A stretch of 64,000 nt of DNA. Origin: Actinoallomurus sp048498315. GTDB lineage: Bacteria; Actinomycetota; Actinomycetes; Streptosporangiales; Streptosporangiaceae. Of the stretch, positions 44,355-52,291 are shown piece after piece. Location: positions 1 to 64,000 of the forward strand of contig JBEHYF010000009.1 in assembly GCA_048498315.1 (NCBI GenBank), in the 5' to 3' direction. Each line of letters starts with the position of its first letter. Within the stretch, counting starts at the first letter, position 1. A program made the translations under genes and the position numbers. A model generated the notes under the pieces. It did not search any database and was not told the origin of the DNA. It saw only the letters and a list, made by a program, of their open reading frames with translations.

Positions 44355-45728
44355 ATGACAACACCGGTCCGGGAGATAACCCGCGTACCCCTCCCGACCG
44401 CCGCCGGGAACTTCGACGTCGCGGGCTTCGAGCTGCCCTCAGGTCTGGTGTACCTCGCGCTGATCAAGGGCGATATCGGCGACGGACGGTCCGTGCTCAC
44501 CCGCATGCACTCCGAGTGCCTCACCGGCGACGTGCTGGACTCCCTGCGCTGCGACTGCGGCATTCAGCTCCGTTTCGCCCTGCGCGTGCTGGCCGCGGAG
44601 GGCCGCGGCGTACTCCTCTACCTCACCGGCCAGGAGGGCCGTGGCATCGGCCTGGCAGCCAAGCTGCGCGCCTACCGCGAACAGGATGCGGGCGCCGACA
44701 CCCTGGAGGCCAACCACCGGCTCGGCCTGCCCGGCGACATGCGCCGCTACACCGAGGCCGCCGCCGTCCTGACCGCCCTCGGCGTGCGGTCGGTGCGGCT
44801 CCTGACCAACAACCCCGCCAAGGCGGAGGCCCTGCGTGCCGAGGGCATCGAGGTCGTCCGCATGGAGGGCATCACCACCGCGCCGCACCGGAACAACCGG
44901 CGCTACCTGCGCACCAAGCAACAGCGAATGGGCCACGTCTCCCCTCTCGGCGCCCCGCTTCCGGAGGTGGCCGAGACCCCGGTCGACGCCACCACCCTGC
45001 TCGGCCGGGTCGCCCCGCCGCCCGGACGCCCGCACGTCCTCGTGAAGTACGCCCAGACCCTCGACGGCCGCATCGCCACCCGCAGCGGCGACTCGCAGTG
45101 GATCAGCGGCGAGCCCGAACGCCGGGTCTCGCACGCGCTGCGCGCCGCCTCCGACGCCGTGCTGGTGGGCGTCGGAACCGTGCTGCGCGACGACCCGCAG
45201 CTCACCGTGCGGCTGGTCACGGGCGCCTCCCCCATCCGCGTCGTGCTGGACTCGCTGCTGCGGACGCCGCCCGACGCCCGCGTCCTCGACGACGACGCTC
45301 CGACGGTCGTGGTCACGACCGAGGCCGCGCCGCCGGAACGCCGCCGTGAGCTGGTCGGGCGCGGCGTCGGCGTACGCGTCGCCAAGGCGGGTCCCGGCGG
45401 CGTGGACCTGACCGACGCACTGTCCTGCCTGCGCGCCGACGGCATCCGCTCGGTCATGGTCGAGGGCGGCGCACGGGTGATCACCTCGCTGCTGGCCGCC
45501 CGGCTGGTCGACCGGCTCATCGCCTCCGTCTCGCCGCGCGTCATGGGGGCCGGCACCGAGGCGGTCGGCGACCTCGGTTCCGACCGCGTCACCGACGCGG
45601 TGCGGCTGACCGGCCGGTCGGTCCACCCCGTCGGGGACGACGTGCTGCTCGCCTACGACGTGACCCCGCTGAGCACCGCCGTCTCCCCCGTCGGCGGGCG
45701 GGCCGACGTACCGGCGCCGGCCGACTGA
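44355..45728 (+). CDS. GTP cyclohydrolase II - RibD-type reductase fusion
   Basis: 457 residues. Residues about 1-205 are GTP cyclohydrolase II: zinc ligands in HSECLTGDVLDSLRCDCG, GQEGRGIGL and LLTNNPAKAEAL. Residues 225-440 are the RibD C-terminal reductase (VKYAQTLDGRIATRSGDSQWISG, DAVLVGVGTVLRDDP, VMVEGGARVITSLL). Bacterial riboflavin operons usually pair the reductase with a deaminase; here the deaminase is absent, so the product would be a diamino-ribitylamino-pyrimidinone phosphate, the archaeal/fungal order of steps. No lumazine synthase or riboflavin synthase gene is nearby. ATG at 44355, 79 bp from the divergent dehydrogenase gene; no FMN riboswitch seen. Confidence 0.9.
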   Translation: MTTPVREITRVPLPTAAGNFDVAGFELPSGLVYLALIKGDIGDGRSVLTRMHSECLTGDVLDSLRCDCGIQLRFALRVLAAEGRGVLLYLTGQEGRGIGLAAKLRAYREQDAGADTLEANHRLGLPGDMRRYTEAAAVLTALGVRSVRLLTNNPAKAEALRAEGIEVVRMEGITTAPHRNNRRYLRTKQQRMGHVSPLGAPLPEVAETPVDATTLLGRVAPPPGRPHVLVKYAQTLDGRIATRSGDSQWISGEPERRVSHALRAASDAVLVGVGTVLRDDPQLTVRLVTGASPIRVVLDSLLRTPPDARVLDDDAPTVVVTTEAAPPERRRELVGRGVGVRVAKAGPGGVDLTDALSCLRADGIRSVMVEGGARVITSLLAARLVDRLIASVSPRVMGAGTEAVGDLGSDRVTDAVRLTGRSVHPVGDDVLLAYDVTPLSTAVSPVGGRADVPAPAD

Positions 45729-45834
45729 ACCCGCCGGGCCGAAAGCCAGACCCGAACGGCCGGCCGCACGCAGCCGGGCCAAGGTCCCCGGTGCCCTCTC
45801 GCCGCGGCCGGCGGGTACGGGATGGCCGGAGCGT

Positions 45835-47283
45835 TCAGCGGGAGGGCCGCCCGGCGGCGGCGCGTCGCGTGACCGGAGGGAAGAACTCGCCGACGAGCGT
45901 GCGGTGCCACCAGGCGCCGGTCGCGCGCTTCTCCTGCCGGGTGGTGAAACGGTAGCGGTACAGCCGCGCCCGGACGACGGCGGGCGGGGCGTCGGGGAAC
46001 GGGTTGCGGCGCAGCAGGCGCAGCGTCGCCCGGTCGCCCTCCAGCAGCCTTTCCAGGAAGGGCGGGAACCACGGCTCGGCGTAGCCCGGTGACAGCGCCG
46101 CGAACCACATCAGCCAGTCGAGCCGCAGGTGGTACGGCGCGACCTGGGGCGGCCGGCGGAACGGGTCGCCGGGCTTGCCCTTGAACTCGTACTCGCGCCA
46201 GACCGCGTCCGGCCCCGCCGCCGGGTCGTCGGTGCCCTCGATCACCACCTCGTACCGGGTCTTGGTGATGCTGCCGAACGCTCCGTAGGTGTTGACCAGG
46301 TGCAGTGGGTTGAAGCTGGCGTTCATCCGCTGGCGCCGGGACAGGAGGTTGACGGCGGGCCAGTAGCTCAGCACGACCACCAGCACCCCGACCGCGATCA
46401 CGAGCGCGCCGAACCACACGGGTACGCCCTGCGGGCCGCGGCCCGGCGACAGCCCGGCTGCGCGCACGGCGCCGTGCCAGTCGACCACGGACGTCGCCAG
46501 GATCACGGTGAGCCAGTTCAGCCACGAGAAGTTCCCCGAGACGATCAGCCAGAACTGGGTCACGATGACGATGGCCGCGGCGACGCTCGCGTACGGCTGC
46601 GGCGCGAACAGCGCGAACGGGACCATGAGCTGCGTGGCGTGGCTGGCCGCCACCTCGATCCGGTGCAGCGGCCGGGGCAGCAGGTGGAAGCTGCGGCTGA
46701 GCGGGCCGGGCATCGGCTGGGTCTCGTGGTGGTAGTACAGGCAGGTCAGGTCCCGCCAGCACCGGTCACCGCGCATCTTGATCAGCCCGGCGCCGAACTC
46801 CAGGCGGAACAGCAGCCAGCGCAGCAGCCACAGGATCGGCGCGGGCGGCGCGACCCGCGCGTTGCCGAGGAAGATCGTCAGGAAGCCGGCCTCGCACAGC
46901 AGCGACTCCCAGCCGAAGCCGTACCAGGTCTGGCCGACGTTCACGATCGACAGGTACAGCGCCCACAGCACCGCCCACAGCGCCATCGCGGCCCCGGTGG
47001 GCACCACGTCGCCGGCCCCGGCCAGCAGCACCGCTGCGACCGCCGCCCCCGTCCAGGCGATGGTGGCGAACAGCCGGTCGGAGTAGCGCAGGTGGAACAG
47101 GCTCGGCGCCCGCCGGAACGACACGAGGCGCAGGTACGCCGGGATCGGCGTCAGGCCGCGCTCGCCGATCAGCGGGCGGAACTGGTTCACCGCGACGAGG
47201 AAGGCGACCAGGTAGGTCGCGGCCAGGCCGCGCTCGAACACCAGCCGGCTCAGCCGGTAACCGGGCTCGGCGAGCCAATCCAT
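45835..47283 (-). CDS. Lipase maturation factor family membrane protein
   Basis: 482 residues, eight or more hydrophobic segments. Family landmarks are GWESLLCEAGFLTIFLG, LLFRLEFGAGLIKMRGD, WRDLTCLYYHHETQPMPGPLSR and, after the membrane part, LVNTYGAFGSITKTRYEVVIEG with VAPYHLRLDWLMWFAAL. In animals LMF1 helps fold lipases in the ER; the bacterial proteins are uncharacterised. ATG at 47283 is chosen because the upstream extension is not protein-like. Convergent with the GCHII fusion across 106 bp. Confidence 0.92.
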   Translation of the reverse strand: MDWLAEPGYRLSRLVFERGLAATYLVAFLVAVNQFRPLIGERGLTPIPAYLRLVSFRRAPSLFHLRYSDRLFATIAWTGAAVAAVLLAGAGDVVPTGAAMALWAVLWALYLSIVNVGQTWYGFGWESLLCEAGFLTIFLGNARVAPPAPILWLLRWLLFRLEFGAGLIKMRGDRCWRDLTCLYYHHETQPMPGPLSRSFHLLPRPLHRIEVAASHATQLMVPFALFAPQPYASVAAAIVIVTQFWLIVSGNFSWLNWLTVILATSVVDWHGAVRAAGLSPGRGPQGVPVWFGALVIAVGVLVVVLSYWPAVNLLSRRQRMNASFNPLHLVNTYGAFGSITKTRYEVVIEGTDDPAAGPDAVWREYEFKGKPGDPFRRPPQVAPYHLRLDWLMWFAALSPGYAEPWFPPFLERLLEGDRATLRLLRRNPFPDAPPAVVRARLYRYRFTTRQEKRATGAWWHRTLVGEFFPPVTRRAAAGRPSR

Positions 47284-47719
47284 CCGGGCCGTCCACCCCC
47301 AATCCTGTGCCGGAGCCCCGTCGCCCGCCGGATCCCTGTTTTTCCCGCATGCCGCGGCCGAAACGGCACCGGCGGCGACATCCTGCCGCGGCCGCGTATC
47401 CGGCCATGCGCCGCCGTCCATCGACCCCTCGGAGATGGTGACGCGGGCGCAACGCGACGGGAAAGGGCGCGAGGTGGGTCTGGGCGGCGGCCCAGGCGAT
47501 GCCCTCGCCGCGCGCGGGGTGGCGCACCCAGGCCGGCCCGCGCCAGAACCGGCTTGGGCGAACGCGGGGAGGCGGGCTCCGACAGAGCCTGACTCGCTTC
47601 GTCAGGGTCGGATGGAGCGGCAGGTGAGACTAATGTCCCTAAACCGCGCCGCCGGGCCTCGGCGAAAGTGGCTATGTCATCGCCGGTCGCCACGGACCGA
47701 TGCGAGAGGCGGGGGAGCC
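47284..47719. other. Divergent intergenic region with DosR-like box
   Basis: 436 bp between the lipase maturation factor gene and the divergent STAS gene. No convincing gene. The right part is less GC-rich and holds a DosR-like palindrome at 47626-47639 and the STAS ribosome-binding site. Confidence 0.5.
47626..47639. promoter_or_regulatory. DosR/DevR-like box before the STAS gene
   Basis: Minus strand GGGACATTAGTCTC; 12 of 14 positions fit GGGAC(T/C)T-N2-GTCCC, in an AT-rich context (TTAGGGACATTAGTC) like mycobacterial DosR sites. It lies 80 bp before the STAS start codon. Confidence 0.5.
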
Positions 47720-48070
47720 GTGACCGTTCAGCTCAAGAGTAGCCGGGCCGCGCCGGGCAGCGTCGTCGTGCCGCTGCACGGCGAACTCGACATCGCCACC
47801 GCGGGCCCGGCGACCGAGCGCGCGCTCGCCCACGCGATCCCCGGATCCGTCCTGGTCCTCGACGTCTCGCGGGTGACCTTCTGCGACTGCAGTGGCCTGA
47901 CCGCCCTGCTGCGTGCGGCACGCCGGGCACGCGCGATGGGCTGTGGCTTCGCCCTCATGGCACCCAGCCCGATGATGACCCGGTTGCTCGCCATCACCCG
48001 CGTGCGCGACCGGCTTCCCGTGCTCGACGAGTTCGTCACGCTCCCGGTTCCGTCGCCGGCGGCGCAGTAG
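47720..48070 (+). CDS. STAS-domain anti-sigma factor antagonist
   Basis: 116 residues, a single STAS domain. VVPLHGELDIATA and the phosphorylation loop DVSRVTFCDCSGLTALLRA, with the phosphorylatable Ser of DCSG, are typical of SpoIIAA/RsbV. Unphosphorylated it would bind an anti-sigma kinase and free a stress sigma factor. GTG at 47720 follows GGGGGAG. The kinase and sigma factor are not in the window; the SpoIIE phosphatase at 39233-40471 could reactivate it. Confidence 0.9.
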   Translation: MTVQLKSSRAAPGSVVVPLHGELDIATAGPATERALAHAIPGSVLVLDVSRVTFCDCSGLTALLRAARRARAMGCGFALMAPSPMMTRLLAITRVRDRLPVLDEFVTLPVPSPAAQ

Positions 48071-48282
48071 AACGCACGAGGGCCGGGTGCGGTCACGGCC
48101 GGTGCACGTCGGTGACTCGACGCGACGCCGCGGCTGCCCGCCGGCGGGCCGTACATTTCGGCCGTCGCCCGGCTGCCCGCGGCCCTCCCCGCCCGGCCCG
48201 CGTGCCGATGGCGGCCGGACGGACGGCCGCCGCAGCCCCGGCGCTCCTGGCCTCGGGGGCGGACGCGGGCCGCGGGCCGCGC

Positions 48283-49101
48283 TCACGCCATGGCGGGCCG
48301 GGTGCCGATGACGACGGTGGCGCCGAGGGCCGCGCAGCGGGCGACGGCGGCGGCCAGCCCGCCGGCGGTGACGGCGTCCACGGCCGCCGCCACCTGCTCT
48401 TCGCCGATCTCCGACAGCAGGTGACCGCCGGGTTCGAGCCAGCGCGCCGCGTCCGCGGCCACCCGGCGCAGGACATCGAGGCCGTCCGCGCCGCCGTCGA
48501 GCGCCACGCGCGCCTCGTGGTCGCGCGCCTCCGCGGGCAGCAGTCGCACCCGCGCGGTCGGCACGTACGGGACGTTGGCCAGCAGGACGCCGACCCGCCC
48601 GCGCAGGCCCGCGGGCAGGGGCGCGTAGAGGTCGCCCTCGTACACGCGGCCGCCGGCGGCGGCGACGTTGCGGCGGGCGCAGCGCACCGCGGCCGGGTCG
48701 ACGTCGGCCGCGTGCAGCTCCACCGGGCCGGCCTCGGCGGCCAGCGCGCTGCCGAGCGCCCCCGACCCGCAGCACAGGTCGACGACGACGAGCTGGCGCG
48801 TACGGCCGGCGGCGGCCCGGCCGGCGAGCGCGACGGCGCGCTCCACGAGGAACTCGGTGCGGCGGCGCGGGACGAAGACGCCGGGGTCGACGGCCACCCG
48901 CAGGCCGCGGAACTCCGCCCAGCCGACGACGTGTTCGAGCGGCAACCCGGCGGCCCGGCGTTCGACCAGGGCGGTCAGCTCGCCGGAGCTGCGCGCCGCG
49001 GAGACGAGCAGGCGCGCCTCCTCCTCGGCGAACACGCAGCCGGCGGCCCGCAGCCGGGTCACGATGGCGGACAGGGACGGCGAAGCCGGTGACGGGGACA
49101 C
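48283..49101 (-). CDS. PrmC/HemK-like protein N5-glutamine methyltransferase
   Basis: 272 residues. Helical N-terminal substrate domain (VTRLRAAGCVFAEEEARLL), then the Rossmann methyltransferase with LCCGSGALGSAL (SAM loop), AADVDPAAV and NVPYVPT in the place of the NPPY motif. The NVPY form and FVPRRRTE mark the actinobacterial paralogue group rather than true PrmC, so the methylated protein is uncertain. GTG at 49101 with GGAAGGA upstream; convergent with the STAS gene. Confidence 0.88.
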   Translation of the reverse strand: MSPSPASPSLSAIVTRLRAAGCVFAEEEARLLVSAARSSGELTALVERRAAGLPLEHVVGWAEFRGLRVAVDPGVFVPRRRTEFLVERAVALAGRAAAGRTRQLVVVDLCCGSGALGSALAAEAGPVELHAADVDPAAVRCARRNVAAAGGRVYEGDLYAPLPAGLRGRVGVLLANVPYVPTARVRLLPAEARDHEARVALDGGADGLDVLRRVAADAARWLEPGGHLLSEIGEEQVAAAVDAVTAGGLAAAVARCAALGATVVIGTRPAMA

Positions 49102-49424
49102 GGGATCCTTCCAGGATTCCGGAGGGCACTCCCGCGTCCGGCCGGACCGCCGGTGCGGACGCGGGGCGGGAGCACCCGATTGGTGATGATGGGTCTCACC
49201 TTTCCGCGTTCGGCGACGGCCTGGATGTCCGGACGCTACCAGAGCGGCCGGCGGATGCACCGGAGCGCCCTCCGGCAGGGCAGTCCAGCGCGCCGTCGTT
49301 CGCGGAGGGCTCGCGTCACGAGCGCCGCACGGACATCCCATGGGCGACCGCGGGGGACGGCACATCGCACGGGAACACCGTACGGACGTGTCACGGGCTG
49401 CCGCACGGACGCCTCACGGGGGGG
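49102..49424. other. Spacer with three 19-bp imperfect direct repeats
   Basis: 323 bp with no gene. Three copies of a 19-mer of form CG(C/T)ACGGAC-N4-CA(T/C)GGG lie at 49326-49344, 49379-49397 and 49402-49420, just past the stop of the CBS-BON gene. The first part upstream of the methyltransferase gene should contain its promoter, which I could not pick out. Confidence 0.5.
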
Positions 49425-50021
49425 TCATGGGCGGTGCACCACCCGGACGACGCCGGGCACCGTACGCGTGATGGCCTCGGCGATCCGCGCCGACCGGTCG
49501 TCGCGCTCGCCGGACAGCTCGACGATCCCATCGTGCACGGCGACCCGCGTTCGGGCCGTCTCGGCGGACAGGTCGCGCAGGGCGGCGACGACGTCGTCGC
49601 GGATCCGCTGGTCGCCGTGGGCCAGCACGCCCATGAGGTCGCGGCGGCTGACGATGCCGACCAGCTCGCCGTCGCGGAGGACGGGAACGCTCTTCAGCGC
49701 GGTCGTGATCATGAGGTCGACGAGTTCCATCGCGTCCCCGGTCTCGCGCACCGTGCGGACGTTGGGGGTCATGACCTGCTCGACGGTGGTGGGCGGCGCT
49801 GACTCCGGCTGCGCCCTCGGGCGCAGGTAGGCGCGCGGATCTGCCTCGAACTCGCCGCGGAGCAGGTCCATCTCGCTGACGATCCCGACCATGTGCCCGT
49901 CCTCGTCGACCACGGGCGCGGCGGTGATGTCCTCGGTGTACAGCAGGTGAATCGCCTGCTTGACCGTCCACTCCCGGGGCACGGTGACCACCGGGGTCGT
50001 CATCACCTCTCGGACCAGCAT
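49425..50021 (-). CDS. CBS-pair protein with C-terminal BON domain
   Basis: 198 residues. Two CBS repeats (about 1-58 and 78-135; ITAAPVVDEDGHMVGIVSEMDLLR and LKSVPVLRDGELVGIVSRRDLM) and a BON domain (about 140-198; GIVELSGERDDRSARIAEAITRTVPGVVRV). CBS pairs sense adenylates; BON domains bind membranes or ligands. The protein is a frequent member of actinobacterial hypoxia/dormancy regulons. ATG at 50021 has GGAGGTGAT upstream. A partial DosR-like box lies 50 bp further upstream (50071-50084). Confidence 0.93.
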   Translation of the reverse strand: MLVREVMTTPVVTVPREWTVKQAIHLLYTEDITAAPVVDEDGHMVGIVSEMDLLRGEFEADPRAYLRPRAQPESAPPTTVEQVMTPNVRTVRETGDAMELVDLMITTALKSVPVLRDGELVGIVSRRDLMGVLAHGDQRIRDDVVAALRDLSAETARTRVAVHDGIVELSGERDDRSARIAEAITRTVPGVVRVVHRP

Positions 50022-50456
50022 CCCGATCACCTCCACCTTCCATCGCATCCCGCCGGAGACGGCGGCGACATGGGCGAAGGTCCTTCATGCCGGGGCGGAC
50101 CATGCTGTGCCGGGGGCGCGGTCGTGCGGGCGGCAGGGAACGAAGAACGGGCTTCCACCCGGGGCCGGACGGGAAATCCCTTTACCAGGTCCGCCAGGGC
50201 TGCCAGGGGCACGGTTCCGTCGGGGACGCGGCACGGTCCGACAAGGGTCCGGAGAGACGGTTCCCGCTCCCCGGCGCCTTCATCGCGGCTTCACGGCGCC
50301 CGCTCCCCCGCTGGGGCGTGGGGGCTCCGCGGCGCCGGGCCGGTGAGACGGCCGCCGGCGACCTCGTGCGGCGCGTCGACCTGGCGCGGCGGCGGGGCCG
50401 TTCGCCCCCATGGCGTGCGGGCGGGAATGCGGGCGGCCGATCCCGCCCGTGCGCGG
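50022..50456. other. Intergenic region upstream of the CBS-BON gene
   Basis: 435 bp between the histidine kinase stop and the CBS-BON start. No open frame has protein-like composition. It holds the weak DosR-like site at 50071-50084; otherwise I see nothing. Confidence 0.45.
50071..50084. promoter_or_regulatory. Weak DosR-like box before the CBS-BON gene
   Basis: Minus strand AGGACCTTCGCCCA, 11 of 14 matches to the box at 54984-54997, keeping the central GGACCTTCG. Position 50 bp before the start codon suits an activator. Confidence 0.35.
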
Positions 50457-52181
50457 TCAGGCGGAGGCATCTTCGCCGGCGGACGGCGGGACCTGCCAGT
50501 CCAGCACCGTGCCGCCGCCCTCGCGCGGCCCGACCTCGAAGGTGCCGCCGAGGGCGGCGGCGCGCTCGGCCATGTTGCGCAGGCCGCTGCGCCGGCCGCC
50601 CTCCGGGATGCCGACGCCGTCGTCCTCGACCCGCAGGGTGAGCCGGTCGCCGCGGACCGCCAGCGCGACGGTGACGTGCCGCGCCTGCGCGTGCCGGGCG
50701 ACGTTGGACAGCGCCTCCTGGAGGACGGCCAGGACGTTCTCGCCGGTGACCTCGTCGACCACCGTGTCCAGCAGGCCGTCGAGGCGCACGGCCGGGGCGA
50801 AGCCCAGGGTCTCGGCGGCGCTGTCGACGACGCCGTGCACCCGGGTGCGCAGCGTCTGCCCCGTCGTGGTCTGCAACGCGAAGATCGTCGAGCGGATCTG
50901 CCGGATCGTGTCGTCCAGGTCGTCGACGGCCCGCTGCACGCGCACGGCGACCTCACGCTTCTCCGTCATCTTGATGGCGCTCATGAGGGTGATGGCGGTG
51001 GCGAAGAGCCGCTGGATCACGGTGTCGTGCAGGTCTTTGGCGATCCGGTCGCGGTCTTCCAGGACCACGAGGCGCTCGGCGTCGCGGCGCCGGTCGGCGA
51101 GCTCCAGGGCGACGGCGGCCTGGGCCGCGAACGGCTCCAGCAGGCGGCGCACCGGCTCGCCGAAGACCGCCTTGCCGGGCTCGCTCGCGACCATCAGCAC
51201 GCCGCGGGCGCCGGTGCCGTGCCCCAGTGGAACGATGAGCGCCGGGCCGAACGGGACGTCGGCGGGCACGCCGAACCGGCGGGCCTCGTCGCCGGCGTCC
51301 ACGAGCGCCAGCGGCTCGCCGCTGCGGTAGACGTGGCTCGCCGCGGCGTCGCCGTCGACCGGCACGTGCAGGCCTTGAAGGCGGCCGGCCCGCTCGCCGG
51401 ACACCGTCTCGACGACCAGCCCGTCGCCCTCGGCGAGCGCGACCCAGGCCACGTCGGCGTCGCAGATCTGCCGCGCGCGCTCAGCCACCAGCGCGATGAC
51501 GTCGCCGGACCCGGTTCCCGACAGCAGAGACGTCGAGACCTCGGCCGACGCCTCGAGCCAGCGCTCGCGGCGGCGCGCGTCCTGGTACAGGCGGGCGTTC
51601 TCGATCGCCACGCCGGCCGCGGTGGCCAAGGCGATCAGCACGCTCTCGTCGTCCTCGTCGAACTCGCCGCCGCCGACCTTCTCGGTCAGGTAGAGGTTGC
51701 CGAACACCTCGTCGCGGACCCGGATGGGCACGCCGAGGAAGCTGCGCATCGACGGATGGTTCTCCGGGAACCCGGTGAACTCCGGGTGCGCGCTCAGATC
51801 GGCCAGCCGCAGCGCGTGCGGCTCCTTGATCAGCAGTCCGAGGATGCCCTCGCCGTGCGGCCAGTGCCTGATCGCGGCGATCTCCTCATCGTCGGCCCCG
51901 ACCGTGACGAACTGTACAAGCCGGTCGCCGTCCCCGATGACGCCCAAGGCGCCGTAGCGGGCGTCGACCAGCGTCTTCGCGGCCTCGACGATGCGGCGCA
52001 GCACCGTCTCCAGATCGAGGTCGCTGCCGATCGAGACGACGGCCTCCAGCAGCGCGTGCACCCGGTCGCGGGTGGCCAGCACCGCGTTGAGCCTCGTCTG
52101 CAACTCGCCCAGCAGGTCATCCAGCCGCAACTGGGGCAGGCTGAGGCGAGTGTCGTCGTCTCCCGGCGGTTGGACAGGCAC
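50457..52181 (-). CDS. DevS/DosS-like two-GAF sensor histidine kinase
   Basis: 574 residues, close to mycobacterial DevS (578). GAF-A (about 45-190) contains the DevS-like run RLADLSAHPEFTGFPENHPSMRSFLGVPIRVRDEVFGNLYLTEK; His142 in ENHPSM is at about the position of the haem-ligand His of DevS. GAF-B spans about 215-360. HisKA_3 has the phosphorylated His385 in DRIAKDLHDTVIQRLFA, and HATPase_c ends the protein (EDDGVGIPEGGRRSGLRNM). GTG at 52181 is chosen for its AGGAGG. It would sense oxygen, NO or redox state and phosphorylate a DevR-type regulator, which is not encoded in this window. Confidence 0.92.
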   Translation of the reverse strand: MPVQPPGDDDTRLSLPQLRLDDLLGELQTRLNAVLATRDRVHALLEAVVSIGSDLDLETVLRRIVEAAKTLVDARYGALGVIGDGDRLVQFVTVGADDEEIAAIRHWPHGEGILGLLIKEPHALRLADLSAHPEFTGFPENHPSMRSFLGVPIRVRDEVFGNLYLTEKVGGGEFDEDDESVLIALATAAGVAIENARLYQDARRRERWLEASAEVSTSLLSGTGSGDVIALVAERARQICDADVAWVALAEGDGLVVETVSGERAGRLQGLHVPVDGDAAASHVYRSGEPLALVDAGDEARRFGVPADVPFGPALIVPLGHGTGARGVLMVASEPGKAVFGEPVRRLLEPFAAQAAVALELADRRRDAERLVVLEDRDRIAKDLHDTVIQRLFATAITLMSAIKMTEKREVAVRVQRAVDDLDDTIRQIRSTIFALQTTTGQTLRTRVHGVVDSAAETLGFAPAVRLDGLLDTVVDEVTGENVLAVLQEALSNVARHAQARHVTVALAVRGDRLTLRVEDDGVGIPEGGRRSGLRNMAERAAALGGTFEVGPREGGGTVLDWQVPPSAGEDASA

Positions 52182-52291
52182 GTCGACGGTTCCTCCTGTA
52201 GGCCGCGTCGTCCCCATCATCATCCCAGTCCCGGGCGACCCCCAGGGAGGCCCTCCGACCGGCGACATACAGGATACGAACCGCCGATCGG

